Origin: Saprospiraceae bacterium UBA2329
GTDB lineage: Bacteria; Bacteroidota; Bacteroidia; Chitinophagales; Saprospiraceae
DNA length: 64,000 nucleotides
NCBI GenBank assembly: GCA_002344975.1
Contig: DDUV01000010.1
Coordinates: 1 to 64,000, forward strand
Reading direction: 5' to 3'
This document shows positions 6,770 to 15,555 of this stretch, piece after piece (positions within the stretch are counted from its first letter, which is position 1; each line of letters starts with the position of its first letter). The notes under the pieces were generated by a model. The model was not told the origin of the DNA and did no database searches. It was given only the letters and a program-made list of their open reading frames with translations. The translations under genes were made by a program, and so were the position numbers.

Positions 6770-8107
6770 ATGAAATACAAATCTCAACAAATTGCCTATT
6801 GGTTTTTTGCACTGTGTATTCTGTTGTTTGCACTGCAAATCACTTACGGATTCATCATGGGCTTCGCTCGCATCGGATGGGATGGCCTGCATGATATCAT
6901 TCCTTTCAACACCGCCCGCGCCGTACACACCAACCTGCTGGTAGTGTGGCTGTTGTCGGGTTTTATGGGCGCTGCCTATTATATTATACCCGAAGAGGCG
7001 CAGCGCGAGTTGGTCAGCGTGAAGCTGGCATTCGTTCAGTTCTTTTCTTTAGCCCTTGTGGGCGTGATTGCCATTGTGGGATACCACTTCAATTATTGGG
7101 AGGGGCGCAAGTTTTTGGAAATTCCAAGAGAGCTTGACTATTTGGTGGTAGTCAATGTGCTGTTGTTTTTAGGATTGATACTTACTACATTGTTTAAAGG
7201 CAAACGACAAACCACCACGGCCATGGTACTCAGTATGGGCCTGTTGTTTGCTGCCCTGCTCTACCTGCCCGGCATGATCTGGTTCGACAGCCAGGTGATG
7301 GACTCTTTCTTCCGCTGGTGGGTGGTTCACCTGTGGGTAGAGGGCGTATGGGAGCTGATCATGGGCGGTATTCTGGCATTTTTGCTCATCAAACTCACCG
7401 GCGTGGACCGCGAAGTCATCGAAAAATGGCTGTACGTCATTGTGGGACTTACTTTCTTGTCGGGCGTATTGGGTACCGGGCACCACTACTACTACATCGG
7501 CGTGAACAAAATCTGGTTGGTGGTAGGCGGTATTTTCTCTGCATTGGAGCCTTTGGCCTTCCTCGGTATGGCGCTGTTTGCGGTGTATATGTATCGCAAA
7601 GGCGAGAAAAAGCATCCCAATAAACTGGCCTTGTTCTGGACCATCGGCTCGGCCATTGTGTCCTTCATCGGCGCCGGTTTGCTGGGGTTTGCGCACACGC
7701 TTCCTCAAACCAACCTCTACACACACGGCACATTGGTCACTGCCATGCACGGCCACTACGCTTTCTGGGGCGCTTATGCCATGATCGTGTTGGCCATCAT
7801 CAGTTATTCTGTACCCAATATGACGGGCCGCAAGCGTTTCGACAAAACAGCCGGTCACATGGCTTTCTGGCTCTCCAACATCGGTATGCTGGGCATGGTA
7901 GTAGCCCTGGGCGTGGCCGGCGTGGTGCAGGTGTATTTGGAGCGCCGCCTCAAAATGGACTTCATGGTAGCTCAGGAGGAAACGAAAATCCACTTTGTGG
8001 TGATGTTGCTGTGCGCCACCCTGTTCACGGTGGGCATCGTGATGTATATGTATGAATTCATCAGGTATGGCAAGCCCAGCGATGAAGCGCTGGAGCCTGC
8101 TGCTTAG
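6770..8107 (+). CDS. norB: Nitric oxide reductase catalytic subunit
   Basis: NorB is the haem b/b3-nonhaem iron subunit of the cytochrome c-dependent NO reductase. The 445-aa protein has about twelve membrane segments and the expected histidines: RAVHTNLLVVW, the active-site run VVHLWVEGVWE, GTGHHYYYIG, and THGTLVTAMHGHYAFWGAY. The glutamate in VEGVWELI lies where NorB needs acid residues near iron. The short form without a quinol domain, and the adjacent norC, mark it as cNor rather than qNor. A terminator-like hairpin follows before norQ. Confidence 0.97.
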   Translation: MKYKSQQIAYWFFALCILLFALQITYGFIMGFARIGWDGLHDIIPFNTARAVHTNLLVVWLLSGFMGAAYYIIPEEAQRELVSVKLAFVQFFSLALVGVIAIVGYHFNYWEGRKFLEIPRELDYLVVVNVLLFLGLILTTLFKGKRQTTTAMVLSMGLLFAALLYLPGMIWFDSQVMDSFFRWWVVHLWVEGVWELIMGGILAFLLIKLTGVDREVIEKWLYVIVGLTFLSGVLGTGHHYYYIGVNKIWLVVGGIFSALEPLAFLGMALFAVYMYRKGEKKHPNKLALFWTIGSAIVSFIGAGLLGFAHTLPQTNLYTHGTLVTAMHGHYAFWGAYAMIVLAIISYSVPNMTGRKRFDKTAGHMAFWLSNIGMLGMVVALGVAGVVQVYLERRLKMDFMVAQEETKIHFVVMLLCATLFTVGIVMYMYEFIRYGKPSDEALEPAA

Positions 8108-8137
8108 TTTTTCGTTTGAGTTGATTGTAGCCACACT

Positions 8138-8204
8138 GCCGGAATACAATGTACGTCGCAGCCTGACACGCACATCGCGGCCAATTGTATTCCGGCCTTT
8201 TTTT
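8138..8204 (+). terminator. Intrinsic terminator between norB and norQ
   Basis: GCCGGAATACAAT (8138-8150) pairs perfectly with ATTGTATTCCGGC (8184-8196), followed by seven T residues (8198-8204). It would end or thin out the norCB transcript before norQD, giving more structural subunits than assembly factors. Confidence 0.8.
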
Positions 8205-8238
8205 GTATCGCCGATCATTTACCATAACACAACCAACC

Positions 8239-9015
8239 ATGACCGCCATCCCTTATTACCATCGCATACACAAGGAAACGGATGTTTTTGAACACGCATT
8301 CCGCAACAAAATACCCTGCCTGCTCAAAGGGCCTACCGGTAGCGGTAAATCGCGTTTTGTGGAGTTTATGGCGCATCAATTGGGCAAAAAGCTCATCACC
8401 ATTTCCTGCCACGAAGAGACATCCTCTACCGACCTGATTGGCCGGTTCATCATCAAAGGCGCCGAAACCGTATGGATTGACGGCCCGCTGACCACCGCCG
8501 TTCGCGAGGGCGCCATCTTGTATATGGATGAAGTGGCGGAGGCCCGGCCCGACGTGTTGGTGGCCATACACTCGCTGACCGACCACCGCCGCGAGTTGTT
8601 CATTGATAAATTGGGCGAAACGGTCAGTGCGCACGAAGACTTCATGCTGGCAGCCTCTTTCAATCCGGGGTATCAGCGGGGGTTCAAAGAGTTGAAACCC
8701 TCTACCCGGCAGCGGTTCATTGCTCTTTCTTTTGGCTATCCAGAACCGAAAATTGAAACTGAAATTCTCATCAAAGAAACCGGCGCCGACCCGGATGTGG
8801 CCAGAAAATTGGTGGCCATAGGAAACAAAATCCGCAACCTCACCGAGTTGGGGCTTGCCGAGACCGTTTCCACACGTCTGCTGGTGGATGCCGCCAAGCT
8901 CATTCACAGCGGGCTGCCCCGCCGCCTCTCCGTGCATGTTGCCGTGGTGGAGCCTCTCACCGATGCCCCCACTACCATCGAGGCATTGCGCGATCTGGCG
9001 GATCTGATGATTTGA
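8239..9015 (+). CDS. norQ: NorQ/CbbQ-type AAA+ ATPase
   Basis: This MoxR-class ATPase works with NorD to activate NO reductase, probably by helping insert the nonhaem iron. The 258-aa protein starts MTAIPYYHRI; Walker A is GPTGSGKS at residues 31-38 and Walker B is ILYMDEV, with an arginine-finger region near STRQRF. I chose ATG 8239; the longer frame from 8185 would run through the terminator. norD follows after 22 nt. Confidence 0.94.
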   Translation: MTAIPYYHRIHKETDVFEHAFRNKIPCLLKGPTGSGKSRFVEFMAHQLGKKLITISCHEETSSTDLIGRFIIKGAETVWIDGPLTTAVREGAILYMDEVAEARPDVLVAIHSLTDHRRELFIDKLGETVSAHEDFMLAASFNPGYQRGFKELKPSTRQRFIALSFGYPEPKIETEILIKETGADPDVARKLVAIGNKIRNLTELGLAETVSTRLLVDAAKLIHSGLPRRLSVHVAVVEPLTDAPTTIEALRDLADLMI

Positions 9016-9037
9016 TTTTTTTTTAAAAGAAAGCATC

Positions 9038-10807
9038 ATGGGACTTGAATTGGACGAACTGCTCTACGGATGGGTGGTGAAGCGTTTCAAAAAAAAGCGC
9101 AGGGCGGCGGCCGAAAGTCAGGCTCAACGAGTAGAACTGGCGCCGTTGATGTCCCGATTGACCATCGTTGCGCGGGCCATTACCGGCAAGGCCATAGATA
9201 TTTTTCCTGCCGAGCGGGAAGGCGGTTATAAAAACAACAACTTTTTTCTTCCGCCGGCTTTCGCCGAACTGCCCGATGCCCCGGCCAATACCGCATTTTA
9301 TTTTTACAGAGTGCTGTACATGAGCGTACAACAGCGGTTGGGCTACAACTGGCAGACCCAGACGGAAGACCTCGCACTTTCGCGCCAAAAAGCACTGGAA
9401 TCTTCATCGCTCATTCTCAAGGTATTATTCGAAGATTATCCAGCGGCCCGGCACATTCACGACACACTCCGGCAGCATCTCGAAAGCACCGCCCCGGCCA
9501 ATACCCCGCCCGACTATTTCTGGCTCTACGGCAAATGGATGTACAACGTGCCGGAAACAGATGATAACCTGCGGTTGCAACACGTCTCAGGGCCGGATGG
9601 CGAACGGCATGGCGCACCGCCCGATACCACCCTGAAAGCCAAGGCCGTAGAAGAGGTAAAATCATTGACGATTGACAAAAAACAGCAGGAAGACTATGTG
9701 CTGCTGCACAATTTTGAAAAAGTAGAAACCGCCGAGGAGTTCAACGGTACTTGGCGCGATTTTGACGGCTCCGACCAGTTGGAAGAACATCAGGATGCGC
9801 TGGAAGAACTCAATATGAAATTTACCGTTCGTACCGACGACCCCACACACTCCGTTTATCAGGCTGATTTTGTGGAAAATGTCACCGTTCTGGAAAGCGC
9901 GGAGATGGAAAGCGAGGGGCGTTTTTACACCTACGATGAATGGGACTACGCCGGGCGTTGCTACAAACCGGATTTTTGCAAAGTATATCCCCACAGGCAG
10001 CTCAAATCCGACGCTGCTTACTGTGTCAACACGCTGAACAAATACGGCTCCACGCTCATGGGCCTGCGAAAGATGCTGACCACAGTCAACAACAGAATGC
10101 AGCAGCAGCGCCGCCAGATTCAGGGCCAGGAGTTTGACATAGACGCCGTGACGGACATGTATGCCGACCTGCATTCCCGCAAAACGCCCTCAGAAAAAAT
10201 TTACCTCTCCAACCGGAAAAGGGAGAAGGATTTCTCCATTTTACTGCTGCTCGATATCAGCCTGTCGAGCGACGGCTATGCAGCCGGAAGCCGTGTGATT
10301 GACGTGGAAAAGGAAGTGTCCATTTTGTTTGGAGAAATACTGAATGAATTTCACATTGACTTCTCCATTGACAGCTTTTATTCCAAAACCAGAAATCACT
10401 CTTCGTATCTGATTCTCAAAGACTTTGATGAAAACTGGTCGGTTGCCAAAAACAAGATCGGCGCAGTGCAGCCTTGTGCTTACACCCGAATTGGCGCCGC
10501 TTTGAGACACGCCGGCGCCCGATTGCAACAACGACCCACCAAGAACAAATGGATCGTGCTGATTTCAGACGGCAAGCCCAACGACTACGACAAATATGAA
10601 GGCAAGTACGGCATCCATGACGTGAAGCAGGCGCTGAGGGAGTTGAATGCCAGGCAGATACATTCCTACGCATTGGCTATTGAAGCGCAAGCCAAGTATT
10701 ATTTGCCCCAAATGTTTGGGCAAAATCATTACCAGATTCTCACCACGCCCACAGAGCTGTTGCAGTCATTGGTCAAGTTGTACGATAAAATCAGACACCA
10801 AATATAA
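9038..10807 (+). CDS. norD: NorD, VWA-domain NO reductase activation protein
   Basis: NorD partners the NorQ ATPase in maturing NO reductase. The 589-aa protein has a helical N-terminal half and a C-terminal von Willebrand A domain whose metal site reads D406-I-S408-L-S410, with a later conserved Asp in VLISDGKPNDYD. Its length is normal for the family. It closes the norCBQD unit. The 180 nt that follow hold the nosZ control region. Confidence 0.93.
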   Translation: MGLELDELLYGWVVKRFKKKRRAAAESQAQRVELAPLMSRLTIVARAITGKAIDIFPAEREGGYKNNNFFLPPAFAELPDAPANTAFYFYRVLYMSVQQRLGYNWQTQTEDLALSRQKALESSSLILKVLFEDYPAARHIHDTLRQHLESTAPANTPPDYFWLYGKWMYNVPETDDNLRLQHVSGPDGERHGAPPDTTLKAKAVEEVKSLTIDKKQQEDYVLLHNFEKVETAEEFNGTWRDFDGSDQLEEHQDALEELNMKFTVRTDDPTHSVYQADFVENVTVLESAEMESEGRFYTYDEWDYAGRCYKPDFCKVYPHRQLKSDAAYCVNTLNKYGSTLMGLRKMLTTVNNRMQQQRRQIQGQEFDIDAVTDMYADLHSRKTPSEKIYLSNRKREKDFSILLLLDISLSSDGYAAGSRVIDVEKEVSILFGEILNEFHIDFSIDSFYSKTRNHSSYLILKDFDENWSVAKNKIGAVQPCAYTRIGAALRHAGARLQQRPTKNKWIVLISDGKPNDYDKYEGKYGIHDVKQALRELNARQIHSYALAIEAQAKYYLPQMFGQNHYQILTTPTELLQSLVKLYDKIRHQI

Positions 10808-10881
10808 ATGCGCATTTGACGCGTCGGAAGCAGGTTCAAGCCCGATAGTTTGGATAGACTGCTTTTTATCCTCCGGCACAC

Positions 10882-10897
10882 TGACAAAAGTCATTGG
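10882..10897 (+). promoter_or_regulatory. Crp/Fnr-type operator upstream of nosZ
   Basis: TGACAAAAGTCATTGG is identical over 16 nt to the norC site. A second short inverted repeat, AAGAC...GTCTT (10940-10955), lies between it and the nosZ ATG. The shared site indicates one regulator for NO and N2O reduction. Confidence 0.75.
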
Positions 10898-10990
10898 GTA
10901 GCTGGTTTTTCTTCAAGAGATTTGCGGTGTTTTTAAATTAAGACTTAAAGGTCTTTTATTACTTCATGGTTTAACCAAACAATATCTATC

Positions 10991-12973
10991 ATGCAAAATC
11001 AATTCAGGATTCGATGGGCGATAGCTGCCGTCATAGCGATGGCGATATTGCCGGCCTTCTTTTCCGGGTGCGGCGGACCTGCTGTCAAAACCGGCGCACT
11101 CAGCGGAGACGAGGCATCCCGTGTATATGTAAAACCGGGAGAGTACGATGAGTTTTATGCCTTCATATCGGGCGGCTTCAGCGGTCAGCTCAGCGTGTAC
11201 GGCATTCCGTCGGGGCGTTTGCTCAAGGTGATTCCCGTGTTTTCATTGGACGCCGAAAAAGGCTACGGTTTCAACGAAGAGACCAAACCGCTGCTCAACA
11301 CCTCCCACGGCTTCATCCCTTGGGATGACTCTCACCACCCGGAGCTGTCGCAAACCGACGGCGAAACCGACGGGCGCTGGTGCTTCATCAACGGCAACAA
11401 CACGCCCCGCATCGCCCGCATTGACCTGAGTACGTTTGAAACCACCGAAATCATCGAGATTCCCAATTCGGGTGGCAACCACTCCTCTCCGTTTACTACC
11501 GAAAACACAGAATATGTGGTGGCCGGTACCCGTTTCGGCGTGCCGTATCCGCAGAAAGACGTGGAGATTGCCAGCTATGCCGAGAACTTCAAAGGCATGC
11601 TTTCCTTCATCAGCGTTGACAAAGAAAGCGGCCGCATGGATGTAGCTTTTCAGGTGCTGTTGCCTGCGTTCAACTACGACCTGGCGCACTCCGGCAAAGG
11701 CAAATCGCACGGCTGGACCTTCTTCACCTCCTACAATACCGAGTTGAAAAACACGCTGTTGGAAGTGAACGCCTCCCAAAACGACAAGGACTTTGTGGCC
11801 GCCATCAACTGGAAAAAGGCCGAAGAATACATCAAGCAGGGCAAGTTCAAAGAAATCCCCGCCAACTACGCGCACAACGTATATGACGAAGCATCACATG
11901 TAGCCACCACTACCATGAAAAAAACGGTGAAAGTGCTCATTCCTGAAGAATGCCCGGGATTGGTGTATTTCCTTCCCACTCCGAAATCGCCGCACGGCGT
12001 GGACGTGGATCCCACCGGCGAATACATCGTGGGCAGCGGCAAACTCTCTGCCGACCTCACCGTACACTCCTTCACCAAAGTGCTGGCAGCCATTGAGAAA
12101 AAGTCGTTTGAAACCACCATCGCCGGCGTGCCGGTGCTGAAATACGACGAGATCACAGCCGGCGTAGTGCAGAAACCCGGCTTAGGCCCCTTGCACACCG
12201 AGTTTGACGGCAAAGGCAATGCATACACCACTTTCTTCATCTCCTCTGAGGTGGTGAAATGGAAAGTCGGCACCTGGGAAGTAGTGGACCGCGCTCCGTG
12301 CTACTACTCTGTGGGCCACCTGATGATCCCCGGCGGCGACTCGAAAAAGCCCGACGGCAAGTACTTGGTGGCGATGAACAAGATCACCAAAGACCGTTAC
12401 CTGCCTACAGGGCCGGAACTGACGCAATCTGCGCAGTTGTACGACATCTCCGGCGACAAAATGAAGCTGCTGCTCGACTTCCCGACCATCGGCGAGCCGC
12501 ACTACGCTCAGGGCATTGCCGCGACCAAGATCGTACCGCGTTCCAAGAAGATTTATCCGCTGGAAGAAAACAAGCACCCGTATCGCGCTATGGGTGAAAA
12601 AGACGCCAAGGTGGTGCGCGAGGGCAATGTAGTGCGCGTGTATATGACCATGATTCGCAGTCACTTTGCCCCCGATAATATTCAGGGTATCAAGGTGGGC
12701 GATAAAGTGTATTTCCATGTGACCAACTTGGAGCAAGACTGGGATACCCCGCACGGATTCTCCGTTTTGGGCGCTCAGAATGCAGAATTGCTCATCATGC
12801 CGGGCCAAACAGAAACCCTGCTTTGGGAGCCTAAGTCTGTGGGGGTCTTCCCCTTCTACTGTACCGACTTCTGTTCGGCGCTGCACCAAGAAATGCAGGG
12901 CTACATCAGAGTCTCCGCTGCGGGGGCCAATGTGCCGCTGAAGTGGAGTTTGGGTGAAGATATAGTGCAGTAA
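10991..12973 (+). CDS. nosZ: Nitrous oxide reductase, clade II, predicted lipoprotein
   Basis: NosZ reduces N2O to N2. The 660-aa product carries a Sec-type signal rather than a twin-arginine one, ending in a lipobox FSG-C27, so the mature enzyme is probably lipid-anchored. A seven-bladed propeller supplies His ligands for CuZ (for example SHGF, GGNHSS, SPHGVDV). The C-terminal cupredoxin domain has the CuA motif C624-x3-C628-x3-H632-x2-M635. The Sec signal and gene order are those of the clade II (atypical) form common in Bacteroidota. It heads the nos gene set and has its own Crp/Fnr-type site. Confidence 0.97.
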   Translation: MQNQFRIRWAIAAVIAMAILPAFFSGCGGPAVKTGALSGDEASRVYVKPGEYDEFYAFISGGFSGQLSVYGIPSGRLLKVIPVFSLDAEKGYGFNEETKPLLNTSHGFIPWDDSHHPELSQTDGETDGRWCFINGNNTPRIARIDLSTFETTEIIEIPNSGGNHSSPFTTENTEYVVAGTRFGVPYPQKDVEIASYAENFKGMLSFISVDKESGRMDVAFQVLLPAFNYDLAHSGKGKSHGWTFFTSYNTELKNTLLEVNASQNDKDFVAAINWKKAEEYIKQGKFKEIPANYAHNVYDEASHVATTTMKKTVKVLIPEECPGLVYFLPTPKSPHGVDVDPTGEYIVGSGKLSADLTVHSFTKVLAAIEKKSFETTIAGVPVLKYDEITAGVVQKPGLGPLHTEFDGKGNAYTTFFISSEVVKWKVGTWEVVDRAPCYYSVGHLMIPGGDSKKPDGKYLVAMNKITKDRYLPTGPELTQSAQLYDISGDKMKLLLDFPTIGEPHYAQGIAATKIVPRSKKIYPLEENKHPYRAMGEKDAKVVREGNVVRVYMTMIRSHFAPDNIQGIKVGDKVYFHVTNLEQDWDTPHGFSVLGAQNAELLIMPGQTETLLWEPKSVGVFPFYCTDFCSALHQEMQGYIRVSAAGANVPLKWSLGEDIVQ

Positions 12974-12985
12974 TCAGGGGGGAGC

Positions 12986-13027
12986 GGCTGCGAGCCGCAA
13001 GCCTCAAGCCGTAAGCTGCAAGCCGCA
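12986..13027 (+). repeat. Heptad repeats after nosZ
   Basis: Six 7-mers in phase (GGCTGCG, AGCCGCA, AGCCTCA, AGCCGTA, AGCTGCA, AGCCGCA) occupy the gap between nosZ and the next nos gene. Confidence 0.85.
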
Positions 13028-13085
13028 TGTTGGAAAAGACTGCGGTTTGCAGCGGGGCTTGCCCCCTCTCCAAAATCAAATAATT

Positions 13086-13661
13086 ATGAGACAATTACCG
13101 CGATGGACGATGCTGGTGGCAGCGTTGTCGTTGGGGGCGCTTTTTGTGTGGCCGATGTGGAAAATCGTGCTGTACGCGCCTCAATATCCTACCGGGGTGG
13201 AGATGCATATCTGGATCAACAAAATAGGCGGCAATGAGCCGGGGGTGTTGCAAAACATCAACATCCTCAACCACTATGTGGGCATGAAATTCATTGAGCC
13301 GGACTCCATACCCGAATTGAAATACTTCCAATACATCATCATGGCCATGATGGCGCTGGGCGTGTGGGTTGCCTTGCTCAACCGGAGGCCATTGTTCCTC
13401 GGCTGGGCGGTGCTGATGACGCTTTTAGCCATTGCCGGTCTGTACGATTTTTATTTGTGGGAATACGATTACGGGCACAATCTCAGTCCGGACGCGCCCA
13501 TCAAAATACCCGGCGCATCGTTTCAGCCGCCGCTGATCGGGTACAAACAGATTCTGAATTTCGATGCCGTTTCGCTGCCGCATATAGCGGGCTACTTTGC
13601 CGGAGCGGGCATCGCATTGGCTTATTTGGCCTGGTGGCTGCACAAAAAGTTTTCCAAATGA
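13086..13661 (+). CDS. Four-helix membrane protein of the nos operon
   Basis: This 191-aa protein has membrane segments near residues 8-28, 77-95, 103-120 and 165-183. A periplasmic loop between the first two contains WINKIGGNEPGVLQNINILNHYVGMK, in which I show only part of the conserved stretch. Its place directly after nosZ matches nosB of clade II clusters, but I cannot show homology. It may help pass electrons or metal to NosZ. The stop codon overlaps the nosL start by 4 nt (ATGA), indicating translational coupling. The in-frame ATG at 13047 lies in repeat DNA and is not chosen. Confidence 0.75.
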   Translation: MRQLPRWTMLVAALSLGALFVWPMWKIVLYAPQYPTGVEMHIWINKIGGNEPGVLQNINILNHYVGMKFIEPDSIPELKYFQYIIMAMMALGVWVALLNRRPLFLGWAVLMTLLAIAGLYDFYLWEYDYGHNLSPDAPIKIPGASFQPPLIGYKQILNFDAVSLPHIAGYFAGAGIALAYLAWWLHKKFSK

Positions 13662-14089
13662 AAAAGCTCTTTTATCTCTCCATAATGATCCTTGCGGCAG
13701 CAGCCTGCACGCCCACGGCCAAGCCCATTGAATACGGCGCAGATGCCTGCTACTACTGCAAAATGACCATCGTGGACCGCCAACACGCTGCCGAGGCGGT
13801 GAGCGCCAAAGGCAAGGTGTTCATGTTTGACGCCATCGAGTGCATGGTGCCGTATCTGGCGCTGGAGGGGGAAGACAATTATCCGGTGCTGGTGGTGAAC
13901 GACTATCTGAAACCCGGCGAGTGGGCCGATGCCCGCAGCGCTACCTATCTGATCAGCAAGGGATTGCCCAGTCCGATGGGCGCATTTCTGACGGGGTTTG
14001 CCGACAGGGCGGCCGCCGAGCCGGTGCAGCAGGAGAAGGGCGGGGAATTGTACAATTGGGAAAGCATGAAGCAGGCTATTGCGAGGTGA
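13658..14089 (+). CDS. nosL: NosL copper chaperone lipoprotein
   Basis: NosL delivers Cu(I) for assembly of the NosZ copper centres. The 143-aa product starts MKKLFYLSIMILAAAAC, a lipoprotein signal with the lipidated Cys at residue 17, followed by the family motif CYYCKM. A Met/Cys-containing core (FDAIECMVPYL) follows, with the end of the NosL fold at PMGAFL. ATG 13658 overlaps the previous stop. Heptad repeats begin shortly after its stop codon. Confidence 0.93.
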   Translation: MKKLFYLSIMILAAAACTPTAKPIEYGADACYYCKMTIVDRQHAAEAVSAKGKVFMFDAIECMVPYLALEGEDNYPVLVVNDYLKPGEWADARSATYLISKGLPSPMGAFLTGFADRAAAEPVQQEKGGELYNWESMKQAIAR

Positions 14090-14111
14090 GGGGCTGGTGG
14101 CTGGTAGGAAC

Positions 14112-14160
14112 GGCTACAAGCCGTAAGCCTCAAGCCGTAAGCTGCAAGCCGTAAGCTGAA
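14112..14160 (+). repeat. Heptad repeats between nosL and nosD
   Basis: Seven consecutive 7-mers (GGCTACA, AGCCGTA, AGCCTCA, AGCCGTA, AGCTGCA, AGCCGTA, AGCTGAA) form the cleanest array in the window. Confidence 0.9.
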
Positions 14161-14185
14161 TGAACGCTTAAAACCATATTCATAC

Positions 14186-15454
14186 ATGAAAACCAGATTG
14201 ATGCGAATATACATAGTCATATTATTCCTCGGTATCGGGGCATTAGGGCTTCGGGCAGGCACGGTGAACGTGTGTGCTGACTGCCCGGTCAAGACCATCA
14301 AAGAGGGCATCCGGCAGGCGCAGGCAGGCGATGTGGTGCTGATCGGATCGGGCTTGTATGCCGAGGGCAACATCGTGGTGGATAAACCGCTGACTTTGCG
14401 CGGTGTGAATTACCCCGTCATTGACGGCCAACTGACCGAAGAGGCCTTCACCATCACCGCCGACAGCGTGACCATAGAGGGATTGAAAATACAGAACTCC
14501 GGCCACAACCAACTCAAAGACTTAGCCGCCATACGGGTGCAACGGACCAAGGGCTACATCATACGAAGCAACATCCTGCTGAACAGCTACTTCGGCATTT
14601 ACCTCGAATACGCCGGAGCGGGCGAGGTGTATGGCAACACCATCATAGGGCAGGCCGTGACGGAGGCCAATGCGGGCAACGCCATACATGCCTGGTATGT
14701 GCAGGGAGTGAACATCAGTCACAATTTTTTGAAAGGCCACAGAGACGGGATTTATCTGGAATTTGTGACGCACAGCTTCATACACGACAACCACAGCACG
14801 GGCAATGTGCGCTATGGGCTGCACTACATGTTCTCGAACGACGACGCGTACTACTGCAACACGTTTGACCACAACGGAGCGGGCGTGGCGGTTATGTTTT
14901 CGAAGCGCATTGTGATGACGGACAATTACTTTGAACACAACTGGGGGCGCGCTTCTTACGGGCTGCTGCTGAAGGAAATAACCGATGCAGACATTGCCCG
15001 GAATGCGTTTGTGAGCAATACGGTGGGCATCATGCTCGAAGGCGCTTCCCGCATCCGGTACCAAAATAATCAGTTCAAATCGAATGGCTGGGCGGTGCAG
15101 GTGACCGGCGGCTGCGAAGATAACAACTTCATTGCCAACAACTTTCTCAGCAATGCCCTCGATTTGGTCATCAATGGCCGCCTGAACAGCAACACCTTTG
15201 ACGGCAACTACTGGAGCGAATACAATGGCTACGACCTCGACCGCGACGGGCGCGGAGATGTGCCGCATCGGCCGGTGAAGCTATTTTCATACATCATTTC
15301 GCAATCGCCGGAGTCCATCATTTTGCTCCGCAGTTTTTTTGTTGATCTGCTCAATTTTTCTGAAAAAGTCAGCCCGGCACTCACGCCGGATAATGTGTTG
15401 GATAATATGCCGCTGATGGAGGAGGCTCAGTGGGCGGTGGGCAGTAGGCGGTAG
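14186..15454 (+). CDS. nosD: NosD periplasmic copper-assembly protein
   Basis: NosD works with the NosFY transporter in maturing the NosZ CuZ site. The 422-aa protein has a signal peptide (about 1-25), then a right-handed parallel beta-helix seen as repeated NNF/GNTI turns (SYFGIYLEYAGAGEVYGN, SNDDAYYCN). The segment NYWSEYNGYDLDRDGRGD is a hallmark of the family. The last dozen residues (EEAQWAVGSRR) are encoded by the GGCGGTG-type heptads, so the gene has run into the repeat. Confidence 0.95.
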   Translation: MKTRLMRIYIVILFLGIGALGLRAGTVNVCADCPVKTIKEGIRQAQAGDVVLIGSGLYAEGNIVVDKPLTLRGVNYPVIDGQLTEEAFTITADSVTIEGLKIQNSGHNQLKDLAAIRVQRTKGYIIRSNILLNSYFGIYLEYAGAGEVYGNTIIGQAVTEANAGNAIHAWYVQGVNISHNFLKGHRDGIYLEFVTHSFIHDNHSTGNVRYGLHYMFSNDDAYYCNTFDHNGAGVAVMFSKRIVMTDNYFEHNWGRASYGLLLKEITDADIARNAFVSNTVGIMLEGASRIRYQNNQFKSNGWAVQVTGGCEDNNFIANNFLSNALDLVINGRLNSNTFDGNYWSEYNGYDLDRDGRGDVPHRPVKLFSYIISQSPESIILLRSFFVDLLNFSEKVSPALTPDNVLDNMPLMEEAQWAVGSRR

Positions 15455-15548
15455 GCGGTGGCCGCGCCGTGGCGCGGGGTGGGCAGTAGGCAGTGGGCGG
15501 CTACAACCCGGAACCTTAAACCGTAAAACCTTGAACATTAAACAATGA
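15430..15548 (+). repeat. Composite heptad array between nosD and nosF
   Basis: GTGGGCG/GTAGGCG heptads (15430-15457) are followed by one GC-rich palindromic unit (15459-15480). A second in-phase run changes family as it goes: GTGGGCA, GTAGGCA, GTGGGCG, GCTACAA, CCCGGAA, CCTTAAA, CCGTAAA, ACCTTGA, ACATTAA. The register holds to within a few bases of the nosF start codon. Confidence 0.85.
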
Positions 15549-15555
15549 AGAGACC

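Noticed and set aside
10815..10860. tRNA-like string GCAGGTTCAAGCCCG
   Set aside because: The putative T-arm does not pair properly and no acceptor or anticodon stem can be drawn.
14112..14160. Short phased repeats considered as a CRISPR array
   Set aside because: Units are 7 bp with no unique spacers and no cas genes; they are tandem heptads.
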